A stretch of 64,000 bases of DNA from Paractinoplanes abujensis (GCF_014204895.1 NZ_JACHMF010000001.1:5952001-6016000); one strand, 5' to 3'. Numbered from the stretch's first letter, positions 43,773 to 58,425 are shown. Program-made: numbers and translations. Notes: generated from the sequence alone by a model not told the origin.

Positions 43773-44954
43773 GTGCCGGGCATGGCTTTTCGGACATGGG
43801 TGAAGGTGGCAGGGGCCGCGTTCGGCGCCGCGGTGCTGGTCGGCGCGGGTCAGCTGGGTCTCGCCTACGGGCTGGGCATCCTCAGCTTCACCCGTGTCGT
43901 GGACGTAACCGCGCGTGATCAATGGACTCTTCAGCTGGGCTGGGTGGCGTGGTTCGCGATGACCGCGGCCGCCGCCGGTGGTCTGGCCGGCCGGGCCCGT
44001 CTGCCCCGGCCGGCCGGTGCGGGCACGCGGATGATCGGCGCCATCGCAGCCGGTCTGGGCGCGGCGGCGATCGTGCCGCTGACCATGCAGCCCGCTCGCG
44101 GCGCCCAGATCGCGGGTGTCGACGCCGTGTTCGTGATCGGCGCCTGCGCCGTGCTCGGCGCGGCCGCGGGCATCTTCGCCGCGTACGCCGCCCTGGGCCG
44201 TTCCGTGTCGCACCTGAGCCTGATCACAGTGGCCGCCGCGGCCTGGCTGGTGGCGCTGGTCTCGGTGGCGCCCGCCCTGATCGGGGGCAAGACCCTTCCC
44301 CCCGTACGGCTGGGCGTGCTCGACGCCGGCTTCGTCCCCGACGGCCTGATCGAGCGTTTCGCCCTGTTCACGATGCCGGCCATCGCGCTGGTCAGCGGCC
44401 TGCTCATCGGGCTCGCGGCCCGCCGCCGCAAGCTGTCCACGACGGCGATCGCCCTGGCCGGCCTGCCCGGTCCGGCCCTGCTCACGGTGGCCTACCTGGT
44501 CGCCGGTCCGGGCGCGAGCCGCTTCCAGGAGGTGCCCTACTGGGGCGCCATGACCGCGGCCGGCGCCGGTGTCTTCGGTTCGGTGCTCGCCGCGGTGCTG
44601 CGTCGCGGCCCGGTCGCGGAGCTCCCCGGCGCCACGCCCGGCGCCGCGCCCACCCCCGACCGCCCGCCCCTGCCGCAGCGCGACGCCCAGCCCGAGTCGG
44701 CCATCGCCAAGGCCGCGGCCGGTCCGCAGGCGGGCACGGCGGCCGTGAGGACCGCGAGCGGCCGGGCCTCGGTGGCCGCCCACGCCGCGGTGGCCGCTCA
44801 GCGCCCCGAGCACGAGTTGAAGCCGTCCGACACCGGGGTCATCACCATGCCCCCGTTCGACGGCTTCACCCCGCCGGCGCAGCAGCAGCGTTCCCATCAC
44901 CCGGCCGGCCCGGACGGCGAGATCGCGGACTGGGTGAGCGGCCTCGGCCGCTGA
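43773..44954 (+). CDS. Polytopic membrane protein of unknown function
   Basis: A 393-aa protein with about eight hydrophobic segments between residues 8 and 280, followed by a cytosolic Ala/Pro-rich tail (about 285-393) with a conserved-looking end (GEIADWVSGLGR). I do not recognise a family. GTG at 43773 is chosen because GGGGAAA lies 8 nt upstream; an ATG three codons later is possible. It stands alone between the conservon-linked ABC pair and the convergent thiC. Codon use is normal for the genome. Confidence 0.75.
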   Translation: MPGMAFRTWVKVAGAAFGAAVLVGAGQLGLAYGLGILSFTRVVDVTARDQWTLQLGWVAWFAMTAAAAGGLAGRARLPRPAGAGTRMIGAIAAGLGAAAIVPLTMQPARGAQIAGVDAVFVIGACAVLGAAAGIFAAYAALGRSVSHLSLITVAAAAWLVALVSVAPALIGGKTLPPVRLGVLDAGFVPDGLIERFALFTMPAIALVSGLLIGLAARRRKLSTTAIALAGLPGPALLTVAYLVAGPGASRFQEVPYWGAMTAAGAGVFGSVLAAVLRRGPVAELPGATPGAAPTPDRPPLPQRDAQPESAIAKAAAGPQAGTAAVRTASGRASVAAHAAVAAQRPEHELKPSDTGVITMPPFDGFTPPAQQQRSHHPAGPDGEIADWVSGLGR

Positions 44955-45020
44955 AAGGATTCCGTCGCCCCTGCCGGTGAATTCCAGGGAATCCGCAGGA
45001 AATGGCGCTCGGAATGGCTC

Positions 45021-49889
<4,869 letters not shown>

Positions 49890-49893
<4 letters not shown>

Positions 49894-50489
49894 GACAGCA
49901 CCTTCGGGCAGCCGGACAGCGCCTTCAGGAACTCGGCCGTCGCGCCGGCGGGGTCGGCCACGACGGCGGAAATGGCGGCCACCCCGTAGCAGTCGAGCTC
50001 GGCCACCCGGGGTGGTGTGATGCCCGCGATCGCGATCACCGGCGTCTCCGGCACGGCCCGGGTCACCGCCGCGACGCCCGCGGGCCCGATCGGCTCCGGC
50101 AACCCGGTCTTGCTGCTGGTGGCGAAGGCCGGCCCGACCCCGAGATACGTCGCCCCGTCGGCGACGGCCGCGCGTGCGGAGTCCGGATCGCGGCAGGTCG
50201 CGCCCACCACCGGGCCGGGCCCGAGCACCCGGCGGGCGGCCGCCACCGGCAGGTCGTCGGCGCCCACGTGCACGCCGTCGGCCCCGGCCGCGAGGGCCAC
50301 CCCGATCCGGTCGTCGACCAGGCACAGCGCCCCGGCCGCCCGGCACAGCTCGAGCGCGGCGGTCGTCAGGGCGTACGCCTCGCGGTCGTTGGTCTTGACT
50401 CTGATCTGGACGGCCACCGGGCCGTGGCCCAGCACGCCCCGGACGACGTCGAGCGAGTCGGTGACGATGTGCAAACGCGGCAACAACAA
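49890..50489 (-). CDS. thiE: Thiamine-phosphate synthase ThiE with TTG start
   Basis: A 199-aa TIM-barrel enzyme that couples HMP-PP with thiazole phosphate to give thiamine phosphate. It has LHIVTDS, QIRVKTND, LVDDRIGVALAAGADGVHVGADDLP, LGVGPAFATSSKTG and IAIAGITPPRVAEL, all ThiE features. No ATG or GTG suits: three tandem TTG codons (50489, 50486, 50483) follow the GGGAGG ribosome-binding site, which itself forms the 3' edge of the TPP riboswitch. It is the first gene of the operon. Confidence 0.93.
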
Positions 50490-50497
50490 CTGTCGCT

Positions 50498-50587
50498 CCT
50501 CCCTGCGCCGGCATGATCCGGATCAGGTTCGACGGTCGGGGGCCGCGTCAGCCCCCCTCTCAGCCCGGTGCACCGGACTCCCGTGGG
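50498..50587 (-). promoter_or_regulatory. TPP riboswitch (THI element) controlling the thiamine operon
   Basis: Read on the minus strand it contains the two conserved blocks CTGAGAGG and ACCTGATCCGGATCATGCC, preceded by CACGGGAGTCC and closed by GCGCAGGGAGG. The P3 arm is a GGGGGCTGACGCGGCCCCC hairpin. The 3' end overlaps the Shine-Dalgarno of thiE, which suggests translational control by sequestration when TPP is bound. Confidence 0.93.
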
Positions 50588-50629
50588 GTTGTGTTGCCTC
50601 GGACCATAACCCGGCCGAGGCCCAAAAAA

Positions 50630-52276
50630 CTAGCGCACGTCCCAGACCGGCTCCGGGGTCTCGACGACCTCGCCGTCGCCCTGGAACAGCACGAAGCGAT
50701 CGAAAGACCTGGTGAACCAGCGATCGTGGGTGACCGCGATCACCGTGCCCTCGAATTTGTTCAGCCCCTCCTCCAGCGCCTCGGCCGAGGCCAGGTCGAG
50801 GTTGTCGGTCGGCTCGTCGAGCAGCAGCACCGTCGCGCCCGACAACTCCAGCATCAGCACCAGGAAACGCGCCTGCTGACCGCCGGAGAGCGTGCCGAAC
50901 CGCTGGTCGCCCTGGGCCGACAACTCGTACCGGTTGAGGGCCTTCATCGCGCCCGCCCGGTCCATTCCGGACCGGTGGTCGTCGCCGCGCCACAGGATCT
51001 CGACCAGGGTGCGTTCGAGCAGCTCGGGCCGGTCGTGCGTCTGCGAGAAATGCCCGGGCCGCACCCGCGCGCCGAGCCGGGCCACCCCGTTGTGCGCCAC
51101 GTGGGCCAGGGGTGCGCCGTCGACCGGTTTGTTCTCGGCCTCGGGGTCGCTGCCACCGGCCGCCAGCAGCCGCAGGAAGTGCGACTTGCCGGTGCCGTTG
51201 GCGCCCAGCACGGCAACCCGGTCGCCGTACCAGATCTCCAGGTCGAACGGGAACGTCAGGTCTTCCATCTCGAGCTGCTCGCAGATCACCGCGCGCTTGG
51301 CCGTCCGCCCCCCGCGCAGGTTCATCCGCAGCGACTGCTCCTTGGGCGGTGTGGGCGGCGGACCGGCCTCCTCGAATTTGCGCAGCCGGGTCTGCGCGGC
51401 CTGATAGCGCGAGGCCATGCCGTCGTTGAAGGTCGCCTTCTGCTTGAGCGACAACACCAGGTCCTTGAGCTTCTGGTGTTCCTCGTCCCAGCGCCGGCGG
51501 TTCTCCTCCATCCGGTCGTGGCGATGCACGCGCGCTTCGTGCCACGAGGCGAACCCGCCCGGATGGGTCCAGGCCGTGCCGCCCTCGACGGCGACGACCC
51601 GGTCGGCCGTCTGGGCCAGCAGCTCCCGGTCGTGCGAGACGTAGAGCACGGATTTGGGCGACTCGCGCAGCCGCGCCTCGAGCCAGCGTTTGCCGGGCAC
51701 GTCGAGGAAGTTGTCGGGCTCGTCGAGCAGCAGCACCTCGTCGTCGCCGCGGAGCAGCAGGTCGAGCGCGAACCGCTTCTGCTGGCCGCCCGACAGTGTC
51801 CGCACCGGACGGTGGCGCACTTCGTCCCACGGCTTGGCCAGGATCGCGACGGCCACCGTGTCGAAAAGCACCTCGGTGTCGTAGCCGCCGATCTCACCCC
51901 AGTGGGCCAGAGCGTTCGCGTACGCCAGTTGGCTGCGCTCGGTCTCGTCGAGCGCGGCGGTGGCCCGGGCCAGGCGCTCACCGGCCGCCCCGAGCTCGGG
52001 CTTGACCAGCGACAGAGCCAGATCCTCCAGCGTACGGTCGTCGCCGATCATGCCGATGAACTGGCGCATCACGCCGAGGCCGCCGGAGCGCGCGATCGTG
52101 CCCTCGGGCAGCGCGAGATCGCCCGCGACCATGCGCAGCAGCGTCGTCTTGCCCGCGCCGTTCGGCCCGACCAGCGCGACCTTGGCCCCCTCGCCGACCC
52201 GGAAGGCGACGTCGGCGAAGAGCCGGCGCCCGTCGGGCAGCACAAAACCGGCTCCGGCGACATCCACGTAACCCAT
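50630..52276 (-). CDS. ABC-F family ATPase
   Basis: A 548-aa soluble protein with two ABC domains and no membrane segment, acting at the ribosome E site as a translation factor or antibiotic-protection protein. Domain 1 has Walker A GPNGAGKTT, signature LSGGQQKR and Walker B VLLLDEPDNFLD. The basic/charged linker (about 235-300) follows. Domain 2 has GANGTGKSHF, LSGGQQARF and VLLLDEPTDNLD. It is not a close match to EttA in the linker, so a resistance or housekeeping role cannot be chosen. ATG at 52276 (MGYVDVAG) is preferred over one four codons upstream. Confidence 0.92.
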   Translation of the reverse strand: MGYVDVAGAGFVLPDGRRLFADVAFRVGEGAKVALVGPNGAGKTTLLRMVAGDLALPEGTIARSGGLGVMRQFIGMIGDDRTLEDLALSLVKPELGAAGERLARATAALDETERSQLAYANALAHWGEIGGYDTEVLFDTVAVAILAKPWDEVRHRPVRTLSGGQQKRFALDLLLRGDDEVLLLDEPDNFLDVPGKRWLEARLRESPKSVLYVSHDRELLAQTADRVVAVEGGTAWTHPGGFASWHEARVHRHDRMEENRRRWDEEHQKLKDLVLSLKQKATFNDGMASRYQAAQTRLRKFEEAGPPPTPPKEQSLRMNLRGGRTAKRAVICEQLEMEDLTFPFDLEIWYGDRVAVLGANGTGKSHFLRLLAAGGSDPEAENKPVDGAPLAHVAHNGVARLGARVRPGHFSQTHDRPELLERTLVEILWRGDDHRSGMDRAGAMKALNRYELSAQGDQRFGTLSGGQQARFLVLMLELSGATVLLLDEPTDNLDLASAEALEEGLNKFEGTVIAVTHDRWFTRSFDRFVLFQGDGEVVETPEPVWDVR

Positions 52277-52308
52277 GGCGGCAATCATCCCGGCCCGGGC
52301 GGCGGTAG

Positions 52309-52923
52309 TCAGCCGGTTTTCCGGGTCACCTTGAGCACTCGGAAGCCCTTCTGGCTGGCCGTACGCTCCACTTCCCAGCCCTTCTCGACCAGCCAGGTGT
52401 GCAGCGAGTCACCACCGAGATTCCGGTTGATCACCAGCCAGGCCACACCCCCGTCGGCGAGGCGCGGCAGCCAGCGTTCCATCAGCGCCCGCAACTCGCT
52501 CTTGCCGACGTGGGTCGGCGGGTTGCTCCAGATCTGGTCGAACGTCACCCCGTCGGGCACCTCGTCGGGCTCGGTCACCCGCACCCGCGCCGACAGTCCG
52601 AGCGTCCCGGCGTTCAGCGCGGTCAGTTCGCGGGCCCGCGAGTTGACGTCGACCGCGTAGACGATCGCCGCCGGGGCCTCCGCGGCCAGCACGCAGGTGA
52701 TCGGGCCGTAGCCGCAGCCGAGGTCGAGAAAGGTCCCCCCGGCGTCGGCCGTGGGCAGGTCGCCCTTGCGCAGCAGCACGGCCGTGCCCGGGTCGAGCCG
52801 GCCCGCGCTGAAGACGCCGGCCGCGACGGCCAGCCGGTAGTCACGGCCGGCCGCGCTGAACTCGATCTCGCCGCGACGGTCGGGGGTGGCCGGCTCGGCG
52901 CTGAAGTAATGATCCGCGCTCAC
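52309..52923 (-). CDS. RsmC-like class I methyltransferase
   Basis: A 204-aa protein with a single MTS (RsmC/RsmD-like) methyltransferase domain. Motif I is TFLDLGCGYGPIT, the acidic residue is in VYAVDVNSRA, and the catalytic N6/N2-type motif is IWSNPPTH (NPP[TFY]). RsmC methylates G1207 of 16S rRNA, but the short actinobacterial forms lack its N-terminal half, so the exact target is uncertain. GTG at 52923 (SADHYFSAEP) is chosen from family N-termini; the ribosome-binding site is weak. It lies 32 bp before the ABC-F gene. Confidence 0.87.
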   Translation of the reverse strand: MSADHYFSAEPATPDRRGEIEFSAAGRDYRLAVAAGVFSAGRLDPGTAVLLRKGDLPTADAGGTFLDLGCGYGPITCVLAAEAPAAIVYAVDVNSRARELTALNAGTLGLSARVRVTEPDEVPDGVTFDQIWSNPPTHVGKSELRALMERWLPRLADGGVAWLVINRNLGGDSLHTWLVEKGWEVERTASQKGFRVLKVTRKTG

Positions 52924-53019
52924 CCGACCAGTCTGCCGCCGCACAACGCGCGAGCGCGCATCGGGGTGCCGCACATTCTGTGCGTTCATCGATCACCGTG
53001 CGCTTCTAGCCTGGTCGGC

Positions 53020-53808
53020 ATGCGGTACGGCACCCCTTCTCGACCAGCCCACCGCGCGACCGCCGACGGCGGCCTGGTGCTCCTGGTCCGCGGCATCGGA
53101 TCGGGCGGACAGCACCGGCCGCCGCCGGCGCCACTGATCCCGCGTGTCCCGGTTCAGCGCGGCCGGCGGCGGGCGGTGGTCGCGCTCCCCACCGTCGAAC
53201 CGCAACGGGCCGTGCAATGGCTGACCCAGGGCCTGGCCGGGGTCATCCTGCTCGGCCTGGTCATGATGGTCGGCCTGCTGGTGACGGGGTCCGACCGGCG
53301 GCAGCAGGAACCGGCCGGCGCGCAGCCGCCCGCGCTGGGCGACGTCTTCGGCCCGAGTGACGTGTTGCGACCGGCCGGCGCCGCGGGGGCCTACCGGATC
53401 GAGATGCGGCACTTCGGCCGGGACTGCGCCGACGCCACCACCGGCAACCTGGGCGGTCTGCTGGACCGCCACGGCTGCTCCGAGGTGGTGCGGGCCGGGC
53501 TGATCTCCCCGTACGAGGGATATCAGGTCACCGCCGGGGTGTTCGCGCTGGCCGACGCCGGGGCCGCCGCCGCTGTCAACGATCTGGTTCGCGAGCAGGT
53601 GGTGGGCGGGCTCGGCGGGTTCCGCACGCTGCCCGCGACCTCCGGCGACCCCGAGGCGGCCTCGGTGGGCTGGCACGTGCGGGACAACCTGCTGCTCTAC
53701 TGCGTGATCACCCGGCCCGACGGCGCACTCGTGCCCGACGACGACCCGTACGCGAAAAGGATCACCGCCGAGATCGTGGACAACCACCTCGGCGGGGCCG
53801 CCCTCTGA
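53020..53808 (+). CDS. Single-pass membrane protein of unknown function
   Basis: A 262-aa protein with a basic Arg/Pro-rich cytosolic N-terminus (about 70 residues), one TM segment (about 73-92), and an extracellular domain of about 165 residues. That domain holds three Cys (FGRDCADATTGN, RHGCSEVV, LLLYCVITR) and a mixed fold (AYRIEMRHFGRDC, YQVTAGVFALADA). I do not recognise the family; similar proteins of unknown function are frequent in Micromonosporaceae. It is divergent from the methyltransferase and converges on truA with only 6 bp between stops. Confidence 0.75.
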   Translation: MRYGTPSRPAHRATADGGLVLLVRGIGSGGQHRPPPAPLIPRVPVQRGRRRAVVALPTVEPQRAVQWLTQGLAGVILLGLVMMVGLLVTGSDRRQQEPAGAQPPALGDVFGPSDVLRPAGAAGAYRIEMRHFGRDCADATTGNLGGLLDRHGCSEVVRAGLISPYEGYQVTAGVFALADAGAAAAVNDLVREQVVGGLGGFRTLPATSGDPEAASVGWHVRDNLLLYCVITRPDGALVPDDDPYAKRITAEIVDNHLGGAAL

Positions 53809-53814
53809 GCCCGC

Positions 53815-54630
53815 TCAGGCCCGCAGCCGCCGGGTGGCCTCGGCCCGGCTCGCGTAGGCGTCCTCGGCCGGATAGCCCACCGCGATCAGCGTGAGCCCGT
53901 GGGCCGGGGCCACGGTGACCTCACTGGAGCGTTCCGTACGGGTGAGCAGCGTCGACGGCCAGCCCGGATCGCGGCGCCCGTCCCCCACCGCCAGCAGCGC
54001 CCCGACCAGGCTGCGCACCATCGACTGGCAGAACGCGTCGGCCTCCACGGTGGCCACGACCACCCCGTCGGGGTCGCGCCGCCAGTCGAACCGGGTGATC
54101 GCCCGCACCGTGGTCGCGTGCTCCTTGCGCTTGCAGTAGGCCGCGTAGTCATGCTCGCCGGTCAGCCCGGCCGCCGCCACGGTGAGCCGCCCCACGTCGA
54201 GCGGACGGACCCATCCGATCGTGTCGTGCCGCCGCAGCGGTTCGGGCCCCCACACGGTGTCGGCCACCCGGTACTCGTACCGCCTGAAGGTGGCCGAGAA
54301 GCGCGCGTCAAAAGTCTCCGGCACCGGCGTGATCGCCTTCACGCGGGCATCCGACGGCATCAGTGCGGCCAGCCTGCGCAACAGCGACCCCTCGAGCTCC
54401 GCATAGGCCTCGACGGGCAGGTCGATGTGGCACACCTGACCCGAGGCGTGCACCCCCGCATCCGTACGACCGGCGACCGTGAGGCCGAGCGGAGTGTCCG
54501 CACCCACCAGCCGTCCCAGTGCCTCGACCAGCACACCGGCGACCGTGCGCCGCCCCGGCTGGACCGCCCAGCCCGAGAAGTCCGCGCCGTCGTACGAGAC
54601 GTCCAGCCGCAAGCGGACGGTTCCGGTCAT
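53815..54630 (-). CDS. truA: tRNA pseudouridine(38-40) synthase TruA
   Basis: A 271-aa enzyme that makes pseudouridine at positions 38-40 of the tRNA anticodon arm. The catalytic Asp is in GRTDAGVHASGQV (about residue 57), with SYDGADFSGWAVQPG at the N-terminus and the C-terminal DAFCQSMVRSLVGALLAVGDGRR. Length is normal. It lies downstream of rplQ as in most actinobacteria, but a strong terminator (54656-54687) stands between them, so it is probably transcribed separately or by readthrough. Confidence 0.96.
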   Translation of the reverse strand: MTGTVRLRLDVSYDGADFSGWAVQPGRRTVAGVLVEALGRLVGADTPLGLTVAGRTDAGVHASGQVCHIDLPVEAYAELEGSLLRRLAALMPSDARVKAITPVPETFDARFSATFRRYEYRVADTVWGPEPLRRHDTIGWVRPLDVGRLTVAAAGLTGEHDYAAYCKRKEHATTVRAITRFDWRRDPDGVVVATVEADAFCQSMVRSLVGALLAVGDGRRDPGWPSTLLTRTERSSEVTVAPAHGLTLIAVGYPAEDAYASRAEATRRLRA

Positions 54631-54655
54631 CGTGGCGCTCCCTGAGAAAAGAAAA

Positions 54656-54687
54656 GGGCCCGGCTCCCCGTACGGGGTGCCGGGCCC
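54656..54687 (-). terminator. Intrinsic terminator of the alpha operon after rplQ
   Basis: GGGCCCGGC (54656-54664) pairs with 54679-54687 and an inner CCCCGTACGGGG palindrome extends the stem. On the minus strand it is followed by the T-rich run CCCTTTTCTTTTCTC. It begins 12 bp after the rplQ stop, a textbook rho-independent site and rare in this genome for its T-tract. Confidence 0.93.
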
Positions 54688-54699
54688 AATTTCGCAGAA

Positions 54700-55284
54700 C
54701 TACTTGGCGTCGGTGTCTTCGCCCTCGGCCTTGTCGCCGGGACCCTCGGCACCCTTGTCGCCGGAAGCGTTCACCGGCGGCTCGGCGTCCTGGTCGGCGG
54801 CGGTGTCGGCCTCGGTCGCGTTCGAAGCCGGCGTCTCGTCCTCGCGGGCCAGCGCCTCGACCTTGTCCTGCTGCGCGGCGGCCTTGCGGGCCGTCCGCTT
54901 GGCCGGGGCGGTGGTCGCCGCGACCTGCAGCTCCTCGACCAGCTCGATGACGGCCATGGGAGCGGCGTCACCCTTGCGCGGGCCGGTCTTGGTGATCCGG
55001 GTGTAGCCACCCGGCCGGTTGCCGTAACGCGGAGCGATCTGCTCGAACAGGGCGTACACGACGTCCTTGTCCTTCACCGTGGCCAGCACCCGGCGACGGT
55101 TGTGCAGGTCGCCGCGCTTGGCCTTGGTGATGAGCTGCTCAGCCAGGGGGCGCAGCCGGCGCGCCTTGGCCTCGGTGGTCTTGATCTTCCCGTGCCGGAA
55201 AAGCTCGGTGGCCAGGTTGGCCAGGATGAGCTTCTCGTGCGCCGGGCTGCCGCCGAGGCGGGCTCCCTTGGTGGGCGTGGGCAT
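54700..55284 (-). CDS. rplQ: 50S ribosomal protein L17 with acidic C-terminal extension
   Basis: A 194-aa L17. The conserved domain (1-118) has [44 protein letters not shown] and [27 protein letters not shown]. It is followed by an Ala/Lys then Asp/Glu-rich disordered tail of about 70 residues, as in other actinobacterial L17 proteins but long compared with the 120-130 aa of most bacteria. It is the last gene of the alpha operon, 36 bp after rpoA. Confidence 0.96.
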   Translation of the reverse strand: MPTPTKGARLGGSPAHEKLILANLATELFRHGKIKTTEAKARRLRPLAEQLITKAKRGDLHNRRRVLATVKDKDVVYALFEQIAPRYGNRPGGYTRITKTGPRKGDAAPMAVIELVEELQVAATTAPAKRTARKAAAQQDKVEALAREDETPASNATEADTAADQDAEPPVNASGDKGAEGPGDKAEGEDTDAK

Positions 55285-55320
55285 TTCCAATGCTCCTTGT
55301 AAAAGGCGTACCGGGGGCTC

Positions 55321-56343
55321 TTAGAGCTGCTCGGTCTCGCGGTAGTCGTCGGTGTCGTAGTCCACGTCGCCGAACGAGTCCACGACGTGCGCGGGGTCGA
55401 AGGACGGCGCGCTGTCCTTGAGGCCCAGGCCCATTCCGGCGAGCTTCATCTTGACCTCGTCGATGCTCTTCTGACCGAAATTCCTTATATCCAGAAGGTC
55501 GGCCTCCGTCCGCCCGATGAGTTCACCAACGCTGTTGATGCCCTCACGCTTGAGACAGTTGTACGACCGGACGGTCAGGTCGAGCTCCTCGATCGGCAGC
55601 GCCAGGTCGGCCGCGAGCTGCGCGTCCTGCGGCGACGGGCCGATGTCGATGCCCTCGGCGGTCTCGTCCAGCTCCCGGCACAGGCCGAACAGCTCGACGA
55701 GGGTCGAGCCGGCCGAGGCCAGCGCGGTGCGGGGCGAGATGGACGCCTTCGACTCGACGTCGATGATCAGGCGGTCGAAGTCGGTGCGCTGCTCGACACG
55801 GGTCGCCTCGACGCGGTAGGTCACCTTCATGACCGGCGAGTAGATCGAGTCGACCGGGATGCGGCCGATCTCGGCGCCGGCGCTCTTGTTCTGCGCCGCC
55901 GTGACGTAGCCACGGCCCCGCTCGACGGTGAGCTCCATGTCGAGCCGGCCCTTGCTGTTGAGCGTGGCCAGCTTGAGGTCGGGGTTGTGCACGGAGACAC
56001 CGGCCGGGGGCTGGATGTCGCCCGCGGTGACGTCGCCGGGGCCCTGCTTGCGCAGGTACATGCTGACCGGCTCGTCGTGCTCGGAGCTGACGGTGAGCTC
56101 CTTGACGTTCATGACCAGCTCGACCACGTCCTCCTTGACACCGGGGATCGTGGTGAACTCGTGCAGGACGCCGTCAATCTTGATGCTGGTGACCGCCGCA
56201 CCGGGGATGGACGACAGCAGGGTACGCCGCAGCGAGTTGCCGAGGGTGTACCCGAAACCCGGCTCCAGGGGCTCGATGGTGAACCGGGAGCGGGTCTCGC
56301 TGATCGACTCCTCGGAGAGGGTCGGCCGCTGGCTGATGAGCAC
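55321..56343 (-). CDS. rpoA: RNA polymerase alpha subunit
   Basis: A 340-aa subunit that dimerises to nucleate RNA polymerase assembly. The N-terminal domain has [37 protein letters not shown]. The C-terminal domain (about 240-310), which binds UP elements and activators, has [23 protein letters not shown] and [24 protein letters not shown]. The tail is acidic. The GTG at 56343 (VLISQRPTL) is fixed by family N-termini. It is in the rpsM-rpsK-rpsD-rpoA-rplQ operon. Confidence 0.98.
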   Translation of the reverse strand: MLISQRPTLSEESISETRSRFTIEPLEPGFGYTLGNSLRRTLLSSIPGAAVTSIKIDGVLHEFTTIPGVKEDVVELVMNVKELTVSSEHDEPVSMYLRKQGPGDVTAGDIQPPAGVSVHNPDLKLATLNSKGRLDMELTVERGRGYVTAAQNKSAGAEIGRIPVDSIYSPVMKVTYRVEATRVEQRTDFDRLIIDVESKASISPRTALASAGSTLVELFGLCRELDETAEGIDIGPSPQDAQLAADLALPIEELDLTVRSYNCLKREGINSVGELIGRTEADLLDIRNFGQKSIDEVKMKLAGMGLGLKDSAPSFDPAHVVDSFGDVDYDTDDYRETEQL

Positions 56344-56436
56344 GCAATTCTTCTTTCTGTCAGGCCACCCACTATTTGATGGCCGTCCGATGATGCAGCC
56401 CGGTGCCGACCACGCGGCCGGCACCGGGCAGAGCTG

Positions 56437-57063
56437 CTACTTGGAGTAGAGCTCGACGATCAGCTGCTCCTGGACCTGCGTGTCGATGACAGCGCGGGCC
56501 GGGAGCGAGTGAACGAGAACCTTCATCTCGCTCGGGATGGGCTCGAGCCACGCCGGCACGGGCCGCTGGCCGGCCTGCGCCTGGGCGACGACGAAGGGGG
56601 TCATCTCCTTCGACTTCTCCCGCGTGGTCACGATGTCGTGCTCCTTGACGCGGTACGACGGAACGTCGACCTTCACGCCGTTGACCAGGAAGTGGCCGTG
56701 CTTGACCAGCTGCCGGGCCATGTCCCGGGACTGCGCGAGGCCGGCCCGGTAAACGACGTTGTCCAGACGCGACTCGAGGATCTGCAGCAGCACCTCACCG
56801 GTCTTGCCGGGCTTGGTGACAGCCTCCTCGTAGTAACCGCGGAACTGCTTCTCGAGCACGCCGTAGACGCGACGGGCCTTCTGCTTCTCGCGGTGCTGGA
56901 GCAGGTACTCGGTCTCCTTGGTCCGGCCACGGCCGTGCTGGCCGGGCGGGAAGGGACGCGACTCGAACGGGCACTTGGGCCCGTCGCACTTGCTGCCCTT
57001 GAGGAACAGCTTCATCTTTTCGCGGCGGCAGCGCTTGCAGTCCGCACCTGTGTAACGAGCCAT
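56437..57063 (-). CDS. rpsD: 30S ribosomal protein S4 (zinc-binding form)
   Basis: A 208-aa primary 16S rRNA-binding protein and a translational repressor of the alpha operon in many bacteria. It begins MARYTGADCKRCRREKMKLFL and keeps a Cys9-Cys12-Cys26-Cys31 zinc site (C+ form). The S4 RNA-binding domain is near 95-155 (SRLDNVVYRAGLAQSRDMARQLVKHGHFLVNG). The C-terminus is ELYSK. It lies 16 bp after rpsK on the minus strand. Zn-independent paralogues may exist elsewhere in the genome. Confidence 0.97.
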   Translation of the reverse strand: MARYTGADCKRCRREKMKLFLKGSKCDGPKCPFESRPFPPGQHGRGRTKETEYLLQHREKQKARRVYGVLEKQFRGYYEEAVTKPGKTGEVLLQILESRLDNVVYRAGLAQSRDMARQLVKHGHFLVNGVKVDVPSYRVKEHDIVTTREKSKEMTPFVVAQAQAGQRPVPAWLEPIPSEMKVLVHSLPARAVIDTQVQEQLIVELYSK

Positions 57064-57079
57064 TGTCTCTGTCTCTCCC

Positions 57080-57487
57080 TCAGACCCGGCGGCGCTTCGG
57101 CGGGCGGCAACCGTTGTGCGGCTGCGGCGTGACGTCACTGATCTGCCCGACCTCGAGGCCGGCGGCCTGCAGCGAGCGGATCGCGGTCTCACGGCCGGAG
57201 CCGGGACCCTTGACGAAAACGTCGACCTTGCGCATGCCGTGCTCCATGGCCCGGCGCGCGGCGGCCTCGGCGGCCAGCTGCGCGGCGAACGGGGTCGACT
57301 TGCGCGAGCCCTTGAAACCCACCTGGCCGGAGGAGGCCCAGGAGATGACAGCACCGGTCGGGTCGGTGATCGACACGATGGTGTTGTTGAAGGTGCTCTT
57401 GATGTGCGCCTGCCCGTGGGCGACGTTCTTGCGTTCCTTGCGCCGGACCTTCTTGACTGCGGCCCCTGCGCGTGCCTTCGGTGGCAT
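57080..57487 (-). CDS. rpsK: 30S ribosomal protein S11
   Basis: A 135-aa S11, part of the platform of the small subunit. Blocks are [61 protein letters not shown] and the C-terminal [18 protein letters not shown]. Length is normal. It lies 17 bp after rpsM and 16 bp before rpsD. Confidence 0.98.
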   Translation of the reverse strand: MPPKARAGAAVKKVRRKERKNVAHGQAHIKSTFNNTIVSITDPTGAVISWASSGQVGFKGSRKSTPFAAQLAAEAAARRAMEHGMRKVDVFVKGPGSGRETAIRSLQAAGLEVGQISDVTPQPHNGCRPPKRRRV

Positions 57488-57504
57488 AAGTCAGTGCGCT
57501 CCTA

Positions 57505-57885
57505 TTACTTCCGACCCGGCTTCTTCTTACCAGCGACCGTGCGCTTCGGGCCCTTGCGCGTACGCGCGTTGGTCCGGGTGCGCTGACCCCGCACGGGGAG
57601 ACCCCGGCGGTGGCGGATGCCGGCGTAGCAGCCGATCTCGACCTTGCGGCGGATGTCCGCGGCGACCTCGCGGCGCAGGTCACCTTCAACCTTGAAATTG
57701 CCCTCGATGTAGTCGCGGAGCTGGACCAGCTCCTCGTCCGTGAGGTCCTTGGCGCGCTTGTTCAGGTCGATCGCGGTGGCGGTCAGTGCCTCGACGGCAC
57801 GGGTGCGACCGATCCCGTAGATGTAGGTAAGCGCGATCTCCATCCGCTTCTCGCGGGGAAGATCGACGCCGACGAGTCGTGCCAT
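57505..57885 (-). CDS. rpsM: 30S ribosomal protein S13
   Basis: A 126-aa S13 from the small-subunit head. It has [26 protein letters not shown], the helix-two-turn-helix, and the C-terminal tRNA-contacting [28 protein letters not shown]. It lies 150 bp after rpmJ and opens the rpsM-rpsK-rpsD part of the alpha operon. The 150-bp gap has no gene and could hold a promoter or the S4-binding leader. Confidence 0.98.
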   Translation of the reverse strand: MARLVGVDLPREKRMEIALTYIYGIGRTRAVEALTATAIDLNKRAKDLTDEELVQLRDYIEGNFKVEGDLRREVAADIRRKVEIGCYAGIRHRRGLPVRGQRTRTNARTRKGPKRTVAGKKKPGRK

Positions 57886-58035
57886 AAGTGGGCATGCTCC
57901 TCAGAATCGTTCGGAGGTCTGTGCCCCTCCCACCCCGTCTGCCCGGACGGGCCCCGGCCTCCGCACCGGGGGTGGCCACTCACGTGGCTGGGACGAGCTT
58001 GTTCAGATGCCGGATCTGGCAGCTGTACCGGGGAC

Positions 58036-58152
58036 TCAGCCCTGGCGCTGCTTGTGGCGCGCGTCGGTCTTGCAGATGACCATGACGCGACCGTGCCGCC
58101 GGATGACCCGGCAGTTGTTGCAGATCCGCTTGACGCTCGGCTTGACCTTCAC
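58036..58152 (-). CDS. rpmJ: 50S ribosomal protein L36
   Basis: A 38-aa zinc-ribbon protein, [23 protein letters not shown]..., ending ARHKQRQG. Zn ligands are Cys11, Cys14, Cys27 and His33 (C+ form). It has one residue more than the common 37-aa L36 ([10 protein letters not shown]). The start is GTG. It lies 51 bp after infA and is followed by rpsM, the standard order. Confidence 0.95.
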   Translation of the reverse strand: MKVKPSVKRICNNCRVIRRHGRVMVICKTDARHKQRQG

Positions 58153-58203
58153 GGTTTGCCTTAACTCTCAGTCGGACGGGAACTCGGTTCTCCCCGCACC
58201 CGT

Positions 58204-58425
58204 TTACTTGTAGCGGTAGACGATTCGCCCACGGGTGAGGTCGTACGGCGAGAGCTCGACGACGACTCTGTCCTCGGGAAGGATGCGGATGTAGTGCTGC
58301 CGCATCTTGCCGGAGATGTGTGCAAGAACCTTGTGACCATTGGCGAGCTCAACGCGGAACATGGCGTTCGGCAGGGGCTCGATCACGCGGCCCTCGATCT
58401 CGATGGCTCCGTCTTTCTTAGGCAT
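58204..58425 (-). CDS. infA: Translation initiation factor IF-1
   Basis: A 73-aa OB-fold protein that occupies the ribosomal A site during initiation. The sequence [48 protein letters not shown] is near-identical to other actinobacterial IF-1. The ATG at 58425 is fixed by this N-terminus. It heads the infA-rpmJ-rpsM group. Usually map lies directly upstream; here two DUF1707 genes intervene. Confidence 0.98.
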   Translation of the reverse strand: MPKKDGAIEIEGRVIEPLPNAMFRVELANGHKVLAHISGKMRQHYIRILPEDRVVVELSPYDLTRGRIVYRYK